Source: Pseudomonas sp. FP2335 (lineage in GTDB: Bacteria; Pseudomonadota; Gammaproteobacteria; Pseudomonadales; Pseudomonadaceae). From it: DNA of 64,000 nt. This document shows, piece by piece, positions 34,760-45,013 of this stretch (its first letter is position 1; each line of letters starts with the position of its first letter). The notes under the pieces are model-generated. The model saw only the letters and a program-made list of their open reading frames with translations, did no database searches and was not told the origin of the DNA. A program made the translations under genes and the position numbers. The stretch spans positions 5,143,501 to 5,207,500 of the forward strand of contig NZ_CP117437.1 in the NCBI RefSeq assembly GCF_030687535.1, in the 5' to 3' direction.

Positions 34760-37198
34760 TCAGGTCGGCTTGGTTTCGGCCAGCGCCTCCTGCGCCAGCT
34801 CCTTCTCCGCGTCCTTCAGGTCTTCCTCGCTGATCATCTCCGCGATCACGCGCAAACGCTCAACCACCCGCGCATTGACGGAGCCTTCCGGGAACTGCCC
34901 TTCTTCATCCGGCGCACCGGCCGGCTCGCCCACCAGCAGGCTCAAGGCTTCGTCCGCCTGACGTACCGCATAGATATGGAACTGCCCGGCACGCACGGCC
35001 TGCAACACCTTCTCATCGAGCATCAGCGTGGCGACGTTGGCCTGGGGAATGATCGCCCCCTGCTCGCCGGTCAAGCCGCGGGCTTCGCAAAGACGGAAGA
35101 AGCCTTCGATCTTTTCGTTGACCCCGCCCACCGCCTGCACTTCGCCGAACTGGTTGATCGAGCCGGTGATGGCAAAGCACTGCTTGAGCGGCGTCTTCGA
35201 CAGGGCCGAGATCAGGGTGCACGCCTCGCCCAGGGACGCGCTGTCACCGTCCACATAACCGTAGGACTGTTCTAGCGCAATACTCGCCGAAATCGCCAGC
35301 GGGAACTCCTGGGCATAACGGCTCCCCAGGTAACCCGTGAGGATCATCACGCCCTTGGAGTGAATCGGCTGGCCAAGGTTGACCTCACGCTCGATGTCGA
35401 CAATACCGCTGCCGCCCGGGTACACCGTGGCGGAAATCCGCGCCGGCACGCCGAAGGCCGAATCGCCGACTTCCAGCACCGTGAGCCCGTTGCACTTGCC
35501 CACGGCCGCGCCGTCAGTGTCGATCAGGATGACGCCGGCGAGCATGTCGTCGAGAATCCGCGCCGACACACGCCCGGTGCGCGTGGCCTTGGCCTTGAGT
35601 GCGCGCTCGATATGCCCGGCGTCGGTCATTTCATCGCTGGCCAGGTGACGAATGAAATCGGCCTCACTGACCAGTTGGAACAAATCCCCAATCCGCGCCG
35701 ACAAGCGCCCCTGGTGTTCCGCCAACCGCGCGCTGTACGTGGCCAACCGCGCCACCGCGTCCGAGGTCAGCGGTGCCATGCCTTCTTCCGAGGTGCGGGT
35801 CTTGAGCAACTGGGCGAACTGCTCCAGGCTCTCGTCGACCATCGGGATGTCCTCGTCGAAGTCCACCAGCACGCGGAACATCTCCTGGAAGTCCGGATCG
35901 GCGTCCTGCAACGCGTAATACAGCTGGCGCGAACCAATGATGATCACCTTGACCTGCAACGGGATCATCTGCGGGTTGAGGGTCACGGTAGCCAGGCGGC
36001 CCAGTTCGCCCAACGGCGACTCCATCTTGAGTTTGCGCGATTGCAGGGAACGCTTGAGGGCGTCCCACACAAACGGTTCGCCGAGCATTTTCTCGGCCTC
36101 AAGGATCAGGAAACCACCGTTGGCACGGTGCAATGCGCCGGGACGCAGCTGGCGATAAGTGGTGTAGAGCGCGCCCTGGTCGGTGCTGTATTCGATCCGA
36201 CCGAACAGGTTGTCGTAGGTCGGATGCGGTTCAAACACCACCGGCGCGCCGCCGTTGACCGGATGGCCCACCACCAGGCTCGGGCAGTACTGCTCTTCGA
36301 GCAGCTTGCGCGCCTGGGCGTCGGTCTTGGCGTCATCGACCAGTTGCTCGACCACGGTCTTGAGCAGGTACACCTGCATGGCTTGCAGGTAACCGCAGAC
36401 GCCAGCATTTTCCGCGTACTTTTCCGACAGCGGCGCAAGCAGAGGCTGCAGGGCCAGGGTGATGGTTTCTTCGTTGAACTGGCGCAGTTGGTTGTTCGAC
36501 TCACGCTTCCATTGCGGCAGGCTCGCCAACTCTTCGTTGAGGCGCTCCTCCAGCTCGGAAATATCGGTGTGGAAGCGCTCGCGGTCAGCTTCCGGCAACT
36601 GCGAAAACTCCGCCTCGTCCAGCGCCTTGCCGTCGAGCATCGGGGTGAAGGCGATGTTGGAGCTGTCGCGGTACAGCGCCACGTCCTTTTCCAGGGCCAG
36701 GCGCTCGATCACGTCCAGGGCCTTGTCGTAGCGCTGGTTGAAGGCGCGGTCGATCGCACTTTTGCGCTGCTGGTAGGTCGGGTGCTCGAAAACGGCCGGG
36801 AAGGTCGCCACCAAGTTGTCGACCAGGCCGTTGATGTCGGCAATGAACGCTGCCGCCGCACCGCCTGGCAATTCCAGGGCACGCGGCTCGCGAGGTTCAT
36901 CGAAATTATTGACGTAGACCCAGTCCGATGGGGTCTGCAGGCGTTTACCTTCGGCCTTCAGGTAGCGTTTGACGAACGAAAAGCGACCGGTCCCCGGCTC
37001 GCCCATGACAAACACGTTGTAACCGGGGCGTGGCATGGCCACACCGAACTGCAAGGCTTCAACCGCACGTTCCTGGCCAAGCACACCGCGAAAGGGCTCC
37101 AAATCATTGGTGGTCGAGAAGCTGAACTGTTCAGCGGAGAAAGGGCGAGTCAGCGCTTCGGGCGCTAGACGCAAGCTGGCAGCAACAGGATCAGGCAT
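34760..37198 (-). CDS. Lon-family ATP-dependent protease (YcbZ/LonB-like)
   Basis: An 812-residue protein. The N-terminal AAA+ region contains a modified Walker A (MGEPGTGRFSF, with R in place of K) and a long insertion, then the ATPase C half (GEPFVWDALKRSLQSRKLKMES). The C-terminal Lon protease domain has the catalytic Ser in YVDGDSASLGEACT and the catalytic Lys in GGVNEKIEGFF. It matches the Lon-like YcbZ family, not the main Lon. Probably a cytoplasmic quality-control or stress protease. The degenerate P-loop lysine is worth noting. It is followed by a long palindrome. Confidence 0.9.
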   Translation of the reverse strand: MPDPVAASLRLAPEALTRPFSAEQFSFSTTNDLEPFRGVLGQERAVEALQFGVAMPRPGYNVFVMGEPGTGRFSFVKRYLKAEGKRLQTPSDWVYVNNFDEPREPRALELPGGAAAAFIADINGLVDNLVATFPAVFEHPTYQQRKSAIDRAFNQRYDKALDVIERLALEKDVALYRDSSNIAFTPMLDGKALDEAEFSQLPEADRERFHTDISELEERLNEELASLPQWKRESNNQLRQFNEETITLALQPLLAPLSEKYAENAGVCGYLQAMQVYLLKTVVEQLVDDAKTDAQARKLLEEQYCPSLVVGHPVNGGAPVVFEPHPTYDNLFGRIEYSTDQGALYTTYRQLRPGALHRANGGFLILEAEKMLGEPFVWDALKRSLQSRKLKMESPLGELGRLATVTLNPQMIPLQVKVIIIGSRQLYYALQDADPDFQEMFRVLVDFDEDIPMVDESLEQFAQLLKTRTSEEGMAPLTSDAVARLATYSARLAEHQGRLSARIGDLFQLVSEADFIRHLASDEMTDAGHIERALKAKATRTGRVSARILDDMLAGVILIDTDGAAVGKCNGLTVLEVGDSAFGVPARISATVYPGGSGIVDIEREVNLGQPIHSKGVMILTGYLGSRYAQEFPLAISASIALEQSYGYVDGDSASLGEACTLISALSKTPLKQCFAITGSINQFGEVQAVGGVNEKIEGFFRLCEARGLTGEQGAIIPQANVATLMLDEKVLQAVRAGQFHIYAVRQADEALSLLVGEPAGAPDEEGQFPEGSVNARVVERLRVIAEMISEEDLKDAEKELAQEALAETKPT

Positions 37199-37466
37199 CG
37201 GGCTTCCTTACATCAGGCGGGGCAGATGACGGCATTCTGGCTCTCGCTTGCGCGCTCTGGCAAGGCGCGACGTTGGGAAAGCTCGGATACGTAACAGGTC
37301 CTACATAAAAATCGCGAAAACTCTGATTGTTAGTAAAAAATCACGGAACCCCTGGAACCTGCCTAAACTCCAAACTGCGCGGGTCGGACAAATAATAACT
37401 GGCCCCTGAGGCGCTGCAACGCGCCTGACCCTTGTCCATTGGTTTGCACACAAAGAGAAAAAAGCT

Positions 37467-37955
37467 ATGAAACGGATCCTTCTCGGTACTCTCTTCACCG
37501 TTGTCTCCCTCAATGCAATGGCAGAATCCCCAGGCGGCCCGAACTGCGGTTGGGGCAACATGCTGTTCGAAGGCCAACGCGGTACGCCGGCACACTTCCT
37601 CGCCTCCACCACCAACGGCACGTCCGGTAACGCCACTTTCGGCATGACTTCGGGCACCAACGGTTGCAGCACCAACAGCGCCCTGACCTACGGCGGCAAG
37701 TCCTGGATTGCCATGAACGGCATGATGAACGAGCTGTCCGAAGACATGGCCAAGGGCAATGGCGAAGCACTGACCACCTACGCGGTGGTACTGGGTGTGG
37801 CGCCAGAAGATCGCGAGCACTTCGCGGCCGTGACCCACGAACACTTCCAGCAGATCTTCAGCAAGGCTGACGTGACCGCTGACGACGTGCACAACAACAC
37901 CCTCGCTGTCCTGAAAAGTGATGCACGCTTGGCGAAATACGCAACCCAAGCTTAA
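37467..37955 (+). CDS. DUF3015 exported protein
   Basis: A 162-residue protein with a signal peptide (MKRILLGTLFTVVSLNAMAES). The mature part has the DUF3015 pattern: NCGWGNMLFEGQRG..HFLASTTNGTSGN.TFGMTSGT.GC, rich in glycine and asparagine with paired cysteines. Periplasmic; function unknown. It is ended by its own terminator and followed by a DUF4105 gene, a pairing often seen in Pseudomonas. Confidence 0.9.
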   Translation: MKRILLGTLFTVVSLNAMAESPGGPNCGWGNMLFEGQRGTPAHFLASTTNGTSGNATFGMTSGTNGCSTNSALTYGGKSWIAMNGMMNELSEDMAKGNGEALTTYAVVLGVAPEDREHFAAVTHEHFQQIFSKADVTADDVHNNTLAVLKSDARLAKYATQA

Positions 37956-37965
37956 GCTCGACCAG

Positions 37966-37991
37966 CCCGCGCCTCCCCAGGCGCGGGTTTT
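37966..37991 (+). terminator. rho-independent terminator after the DUF3015 gene
   Basis: CCCGCGCCT and AGGCGCGGG form a perfect 9-bp stem around CCCC, followed by TTTT, 10 bases after the stop codon. Confidence 0.85.
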
Positions 37992-38046
37992 ACGTTTGGA
38001 CCCGCTCCCCTTTTGGGTCTCACTTTTTCCGACTTAAGTTGCCCTT

Positions 38047-39900
38047 ATGCTCAAACGCCTTGCCTGGATGGCACTCTTCGCCTGCGCCCCGCTGTACGCG
38101 GCCCCGCATCTTGATGATCAACGTTTGCAGCAACTGGCCAACGACCCGTTCTGGCTGTCTCTGGGCCATTACGAAGCCGGTAAAATCAGTGGCTGGCGCA
38201 GCTATGTCAGCGACCAGAAATTCTTCCTCGCCGCCGACGGCGCGCACCACCCGGATGCCGAACTCAAGGCGACCGTCGACGCGCTGTATGCGCCCGCAAG
38301 CCTGGGTGAAAAACACGCCCAATGCGTCTACCCCGCACGTACCCGCTGGCTCAAGGATCAATTGCACCTGACCGGCCTGCCCGCCGTGGACTGCAGCGAA
38401 TTCAAGCAATGGTTCAAGGACGTCGCGCCCCACAGCGCGGTGATGATCTTCCCGGCGGCCTACCTCAACAGCCCGTCGTCGATGTTCGGTCACACCCTGC
38501 TGCGCATCGACCAGGCCGACGTGCAACGAGACAACACCGCGCTGCTCAGCTACGCGATCAACTTCGGCGCGTATATCGAAGGCTCGGACAACAGCATCCT
38601 CTACGCCTGGAAAGGCCTGATGGGCGGCTATCCCGGCCTGTTTGCGCTGGTCCCCTACCAGGAAAAGCTTTCCGAGTACCGTAGCCTCGAAAACCGCGAC
38701 CTGTGGGAATACCGCCTCAACCTGACCCAGGTCGAGACCGAGCGCATGGTCGAGCACGTGTGGGAGCTCAAGCAGATCAAGTTCGACTACTTCTTCTTCG
38801 ACGAAAACTGCTCCTATCGCCTGCTGGAATTGCTGCAAGTCGCCCGCCCCGGCCTGCGCCTGACCGAACAGTTCCCACTGACCGCGATCCCCACCGACAC
38901 GGTCAAGGCCGTCAAGGACGCCGGCCTTGTCGAGAAGATCGACTACCGCCCATCGCGCGAACGCGAGCTGCTGGAACGCGCCAAGCCCCTGGACAGCGAT
39001 GAGCAGCAATGGGTGCTGAAGGTCAGCGAAGAACAGAAACACTTGCAGGACCCCGCGTTCAAGGCGCTCGCCAAAGACCGCCAAGCCCTGATCATCGACG
39101 CCGCCTACCGCCTGGGCCGCTACCGCGCCAACGGCCTGGAGCGTGACCCGGCCCGCTCCCAGCGCAGCTTCGAACTGCTGCGCGCAATCAACCAGAACCC
39201 GGCACCGGACCTGAAGATCCAGCCGCCAGGCCTGCCGGAAAACGGTCATGAGTCACGCACCTGGCAAGCCGGCATCGGCACCCGGGGTGACAAAGCCTTT
39301 GGCGAATACGGCCTGCGCATGGCCTACCACGACCTCAACGACAACGCCGAAGGCTTCCCCCTCGGCGCGCAGATCGAAATCCTGCAAATGAAACTGCGCC
39401 AGTACGAAGGCAACCACTGGCAATTGCAGCAACTGGACCTGGCCACCATCCGCTCCCTGACCCCGCGCAACGCCTTGCTGCAACCGTTGTCCTGGCAAGT
39501 CACCGGCGGCCTGGAGCGCGTACCGGGCAAACACGACGACGAAACCCTTGTCGCCCACGTCAACGGCGGCGCCGGCGGCACCTGGCAACTGCGCGACGAC
39601 ATGCTCGGCTTCGCCCTCGGCACCGTGCGCGTGGAACACAACAACGACTTCAACGAGGCCATCTCCCCGGCGGCAGGGTTCAACACCGGCGTGCTGTGGA
39701 AAAACCCGCTGGGCAACCTGAGCCTGGAAGCCAGGGGGGATTTCTTTACCAATGGCGAAGTACGCCGTAGTCTCAGCCTGAACCAGCAGTGGGAATTGTC
39801 GCGCAACCTGGGCCTGCGCCTGAGTGCGCAGCGTGAGTACAGCCACCTGTCGACCCCCATCAACGAGGTGATGCTCGAAGTGAAGTGGTACCACTACTGA
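38047..39900 (+). CDS. DUF4105 exported protein
   Basis: A 617-residue protein with a signal peptide (MLKRLAWMALFACAPLYA). The central DUF4105 domain (about 115-280) contains FPAAYLNSPSSMFGHTLLRID and YFFFDENCSYRLLELL, which carry the His, Asn and Cys residues typical of this predicted NlpC-like peptidase fold. A C-terminal beta-rich domain follows (about 400-617, ending EVKWYHY), likely outer-membrane or periplasmic. The substrate is unknown. Confidence 0.88.
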   Translation: MLKRLAWMALFACAPLYAAPHLDDQRLQQLANDPFWLSLGHYEAGKISGWRSYVSDQKFFLAADGAHHPDAELKATVDALYAPASLGEKHAQCVYPARTRWLKDQLHLTGLPAVDCSEFKQWFKDVAPHSAVMIFPAAYLNSPSSMFGHTLLRIDQADVQRDNTALLSYAINFGAYIEGSDNSILYAWKGLMGGYPGLFALVPYQEKLSEYRSLENRDLWEYRLNLTQVETERMVEHVWELKQIKFDYFFFDENCSYRLLELLQVARPGLRLTEQFPLTAIPTDTVKAVKDAGLVEKIDYRPSRERELLERAKPLDSDEQQWVLKVSEEQKHLQDPAFKALAKDRQALIIDAAYRLGRYRANGLERDPARSQRSFELLRAINQNPAPDLKIQPPGLPENGHESRTWQAGIGTRGDKAFGEYGLRMAYHDLNDNAEGFPLGAQIEILQMKLRQYEGNHWQLQQLDLATIRSLTPRNALLQPLSWQVTGGLERVPGKHDDETLVAHVNGGAGGTWQLRDDMLGFALGTVRVEHNNDFNEAISPAAGFNTGVLWKNPLGNLSLEARGDFFTNGEVRRSLSLNQQWELSRNLGLRLSAQREYSHLSTPINEVMLEVKWYHY

Positions 39901-39931
39901 CCCCGCCCCAAAGCCCGACACAGATCAAAAA

Positions 39932-40021
39932 TGAGGGAGCGGGCTTGCTCGCGAATGCAGAGTATCAGCCACTTGCGTATCGACTGCCCCACCGCATTCG
40001 CGGGCAAGCCCGCTCCCACAT
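39932..40021. repeat. REPIN-type inverted repeat between the DUF4105 and chorismate mutase genes
   Basis: GGGAGCGGGCTTGCTCGCGAATGC (from 39935) pairs with GCATTCGCGGGCAAGCCCGCTCCC (to 40017). This is the same palindromic family as at 48925, 50476 and 51585. Confidence 0.8.
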
Positions 40022-40065
40022 CGGGCCCGCATCCATTCAGATACACCTAAAGGAGCTCAACCAAC

Positions 40066-40365
40066 ATGGCCGTTACCTGCACCACCCTCGAACACGTGCG
40101 CAGCAACATCGACCGCCTCGACCAGCAAATCGTCACCCTGCTGGCAGAGCGCGGCAACTATGTCTCCCAGGCCGCGCGCTTCAAAAAAGACACCGATAGC
40201 GTCAAGGCGCCCCAACGGGTTGAACAGGTAATCGCCAAGGTGCGGGACTTGTCCCACACGCTCGGCGCAAACCCGGACGTTACCGAACAGGTCTATCGCG
40301 CCATGATTGCGGCGTTTATCCAGCAGGAGCTGGCTGAGCATGCGAAGCTCGGAGAAGTCAGCTAA
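40066..40365 (+). CDS. chorismate mutase-family protein (AroQ/PchB type)
   Basis: A 99-residue all-helical protein of the AroQ class: LEHVRSNIDRLDQQIVTLLAERGNYVSQAARFKKD..SVKAPQRVEQVIAKVRD, with the helix-1 Arg and the K/R residues that bind chorismate visible. It rearranges chorismate to prephenate, or acts as a PchB-like isochorismate-pyruvate lyase. No siderophore or aromatic pathway genes are adjacent. AAAGGAG precedes the ATG. Confidence 0.85.
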   Translation: MAVTCTTLEHVRSNIDRLDQQIVTLLAERGNYVSQAARFKKDTDSVKAPQRVEQVIAKVRDLSHTLGANPDVTEQVYRAMIAAFIQQELAEHAKLGEVS

Positions 40366-40493
40366 AAAATGTGGGAGGGGGCGTGCACATTTACCCCGCG
40401 CCCAACAGCTTTCTCACCTCCCTTTCACACCCCCCCGACAATTCCCTATCTAGACTTATCCCCATCAGCCGGTAAGCGGCCAGGGAGTTCGTC

Positions 40494-40850
40494 ATGTGGC
40501 GGTATGCGGTATTGCTGTGCGCGGTGGTGTGGTTGTCGGGTTGCCAGTCGACCCATCAGGAGTTATTGGCCAAGGGCTACCCCCCGGCCTTTGCCGATGG
40601 CTTTGACGACGGCTGCAGCAGCGGGCGGCAAGCGGCCGGGGTGATCAGTGGGGAGTTTCGCAAGAACGTCCCGCGTTATCTGAAGGATCGCGAGTACGCC
40701 GAAGGCTGGGAGGACGGCTTCCGCCAGTGCAAGGCCATGCGTGAGAACGAAGAGTTGCGCGACTACAAGGACAATCACTGGGACGACCGTGAGCGCGCCT
40801 GGCAGCATGAGAAGGACCGCGACGCCGCCAAGGCCTATCGTTCGCAATAG
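40494..40850 (+). CDS. small putative lipoprotein
   Basis: A 118-residue protein with a lipoprotein signal (MWRYAVLLCAVVWLSGCQS; Cys17). The mature part is hydrophilic, with repeats of an aromatic-Gly-Asp pattern (AFADGFDDGCSSGRQA and EYAEGWEDGFRQC) and a strongly charged C-terminus. Periplasmic, membrane-anchored; function unknown. Confidence 0.75.
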   Translation: MWRYAVLLCAVVWLSGCQSTHQELLAKGYPPAFADGFDDGCSSGRQAAGVISGEFRKNVPRYLKDREYAEGWEDGFRQCKAMRENEELRDYKDNHWDDRERAWQHEKDRDAAKAYRSQ

Positions 40851-40920
40851 GTCGCTTTCAGACATCCACTGAAACTAAAGCGCGGCGAACATGGCCGAAA
40901 CTCCATTGAGGGAGACTGTC

Positions 40921-42791
<1,871 letters not shown>

Positions 42792-42940
42792 TTATCAATT
42801 CATGTCGCACTGCGACAGGGCAAAATGTCGCTTTTGTGAATTTAAATGGTGCATTAGATATAAATAAGTCAAAAAAACAGGGGCTTTTTGCACCTTAAAA
42901 GGGATTACCAACCCAAGCAATGCACCAACAAATAAACCGC

Positions 42941-43024
42941 CTTCGCAGGCAAGCCAGCTCCCACATTTGACCGAGTACATCCGCAGCGACGCGGTCGAAT
43001 GTGGGAGCTGGCTTGCCTGCGATG
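42941..43024. repeat. REPIN-type inverted repeat upstream of gdhA
   Basis: CTTCGCAGGCAAGCCAGCTCCCACATT..TGACCG pairs with CGGTCG..AATGTGGGAGCTGGCTTGCCTGCGA. It is a variant of the family seen elsewhere in the window (AGCTGGCTTGCCTGC instead of AGCGGGCTTGCTCGC). Confidence 0.8.
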
Positions 43025-43052
43025 AATGCACCTCGGTCCTACAGAAAAACAC

Positions 43053-43080
43053 AAAAAAAAACGGAGCCCGAAGGCTCCGC
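43053..43080 (-). terminator. rho-independent terminator after ettA
   Basis: On the minus strand GCGGAGCC-TTCG-GGCTCCG is followed by a run of nine T after one more base, about 23 bases past the ettA stop codon. Confidence 0.9.
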
Positions 43081-43102
43081 TCTTTCACACCACCAACCCG
43101 AA

Positions 43103-44767
43103 TCAGGCCAGTTTTTTGTGACGCACGCGGTGCGGCTGGGCAGCGGCTTCGCCCAAGCGCTTCTTACGGTCGGCTTCGTACTCGGTGTAGTTGCCTTCGA
43201 AGAACACCGCCTGGGAGTCGTCTTCGTACGCCAGGATGTGCGTCGCGACGCGGTCAAGGAACCACCGATCGTGAGAGATCACAATGGCGGCGCCCGGGAA
43301 GTCCAGCAGGGCTTCTTCCAGGGAACGCAGGGTTTCAACGTCAAGGTCGTTGGACGGTTCGTCGAGCAGCAGGACGTTGCCGCCCTCTTTGAGGGTCAGG
43401 GCCAGGTGCAAGCGACCGCGCTCACCACCGGACAGGTCCTTGACGAACTTCTGCTGGTCGCCGCCCTTGAAGTTGAAACGGCCGACGTAGGTGCGCGACG
43501 GGATTTCATAGTTGCCGATACGGATCTGGTCGGAACCGTCGGAAATCTGCTGGAACACCGTCTTGCTGCCGTCGAGGTCTTCACGGCTCTGGTCCACACA
43601 GGCCAGTTGCACGGTTTCGCCGATCTCGATGCTGCCGGAGTCCGGGGTTTCCTTGCCCATCAGCATGCGGAACAGTGTGGATTTACCCGCACCGTTACCA
43701 CCGATAACGCCGACGATCGCGCCTTTTGGCATGGAGAACGACAGGTTATCGATCAACACGCGGTCGCCATAGCCTTTGGAAACGTTCTTGAACTCGATGA
43801 CCTTGTCACCCAGGCGCGGGCCGGCCGGGATGTAGATCTCGTTGGTTTCCGAACGCTTCTGGAATTCCTGCGATTGCATTTCTTCGAAGCGTTGCAGACG
43901 CGCCTTGGATTTGGACTGGCGGGCTTTGGCGCCTTTGCGCACCCACTCCAGTTCTTCCTTCATGGCTTTTTCGTGGGCCGATTGCTGCTTGGATTCGGCG
44001 GCCAGACGGTCGGACTTGGCTTCCAGCCAACCGGAGTAGTTGCCCTCGTAAGGGATACCGGCGCCACGGTCGAGCTCGAGGATCCAGCCGGCAACGTTGT
44101 CCAGGAAGTAACGGTCGTGCGTGATCGCAACCACGGTGCCTGGGAAGTCGTGAAGGAAATGTTCCAACCAGGCGACGGAATCGGCGTCCAAGTGGTTGGT
44201 GGGTTCGTCGAGCAGCAGCATGTCGGGGGCCGACAGCAGCAGGCGGCACAGGGCCACACGACGCTTCTCGCCACCGGACAGGTGTTCGACCTTGGCGTCC
44301 CACGCCGGCAGGCGCAGCGCGTCGGCGGCGACTTCCAGCTGGCGCTCAAGGTTGTGACCGTCGCCAGCCTGCAGGATGGCCTCGAGCTTGGCCTGTTCGG
44401 CGGCCAGCTTGTCGAAGTCGGCATCCGGCTCGGCGTAGGCGGCGTAGACCTCGTCCAGGCGCGCCTGGGCGTTCTTGATCACGGCGACGGCTTCTTCAAC
44501 CACTTCACGCACGGTCTTGGTCGGGTCCAGGATCGGCTCTTGCGGCAGGTAACCGATGTTCAGGTCGGGCATCGGGCGGGCTTCGCCTTCGAACTCGGTG
44601 TCGACGCCGGCCATGATTTTCAGCAGTGTGGACTTACCCGAACCGTTGAGGCCGAGCACGCCGATCTTGGCGCCGGGGAAGAAGGACAGCGAAATGTTTT
44701 TCAGGATTTCCCGCTTCGGCGGAACTACTTTTCCCAGCCGATGCATGGTGAAGACGTATTGAGCCAT
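43103..44767 (-). CDS. ettA: energy-dependent translational throttle protein EttA (ABC-F)
   Basis: A 554-residue ABC-F protein with two nucleotide-binding domains. Walker A GLNGSGKST and GGNGAGKST, ABC signatures LSGGEKRRV and LSGGERGRL, Walker B LLLDEPTNHLD and LLLDEPSNDLD. The arm and the charged inter-domain linker (EKAMKEELEWVRKGAKARQSKSKARLQRFEEM) are of the EttA subfamily. It binds the ribosomal E site and gates entry of new ribosomes into elongation according to the ADP/ATP ratio. ATG 44767 is the family start. Divergent from morA. Confidence 0.95.
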   Translation of the reverse strand: MAQYVFTMHRLGKVVPPKREILKNISLSFFPGAKIGVLGLNGSGKSTLLKIMAGVDTEFEGEARPMPDLNIGYLPQEPILDPTKTVREVVEEAVAVIKNAQARLDEVYAAYAEPDADFDKLAAEQAKLEAILQAGDGHNLERQLEVAADALRLPAWDAKVEHLSGGEKRRVALCRLLLSAPDMLLLDEPTNHLDADSVAWLEHFLHDFPGTVVAITHDRYFLDNVAGWILELDRGAGIPYEGNYSGWLEAKSDRLAAESKQQSAHEKAMKEELEWVRKGAKARQSKSKARLQRFEEMQSQEFQKRSETNEIYIPAGPRLGDKVIEFKNVSKGYGDRVLIDNLSFSMPKGAIVGVIGGNGAGKSTLFRMLMGKETPDSGSIEIGETVQLACVDQSREDLDGSKTVFQQISDGSDQIRIGNYEIPSRTYVGRFNFKGGDQQKFVKDLSGGERGRLHLALTLKEGGNVLLLDEPSNDLDVETLRSLEEALLDFPGAAIVISHDRWFLDRVATHILAYEDDSQAVFFEGNYTEYEADRKKRLGEAAAQPHRVRHKKLA

Positions 44768-45013
44768 GGTAAACCTAGCGTCAGTGACTGATGAATTAAT
44801 GCGGGCGAAGCCCGTGCCAGGCCATGCGCCGCGCGGGCCGTTGACGGTAATCAATGCCTGCGTGCGGAAAGAGCCTGAATGTCTGGGGCTGGAACGCCCC
44901 CGCGTAACCGGCAAAGCTACCTGAATGCGCCTGGCCAGTCCAGCCAAGCGGGACTGGCACTTTGCCACAACTCAAGGCATGCTAGCCGCCCTTCGGCGTC
45001 CGGCTTATAGTGC

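Noticed and set aside
35360..37168. 602-codon open frame antisense to the Lon-type protease gene
   Set aside because: It lies wholly within the protease gene, whose family signatures are unmistakable; the antisense product has shadow-type composition.
43001..44791. 596-codon open frame antisense to ettA
   Set aside because: ettA on the minus strand has both ABC cassettes and a family start; the antisense frame is a shadow.
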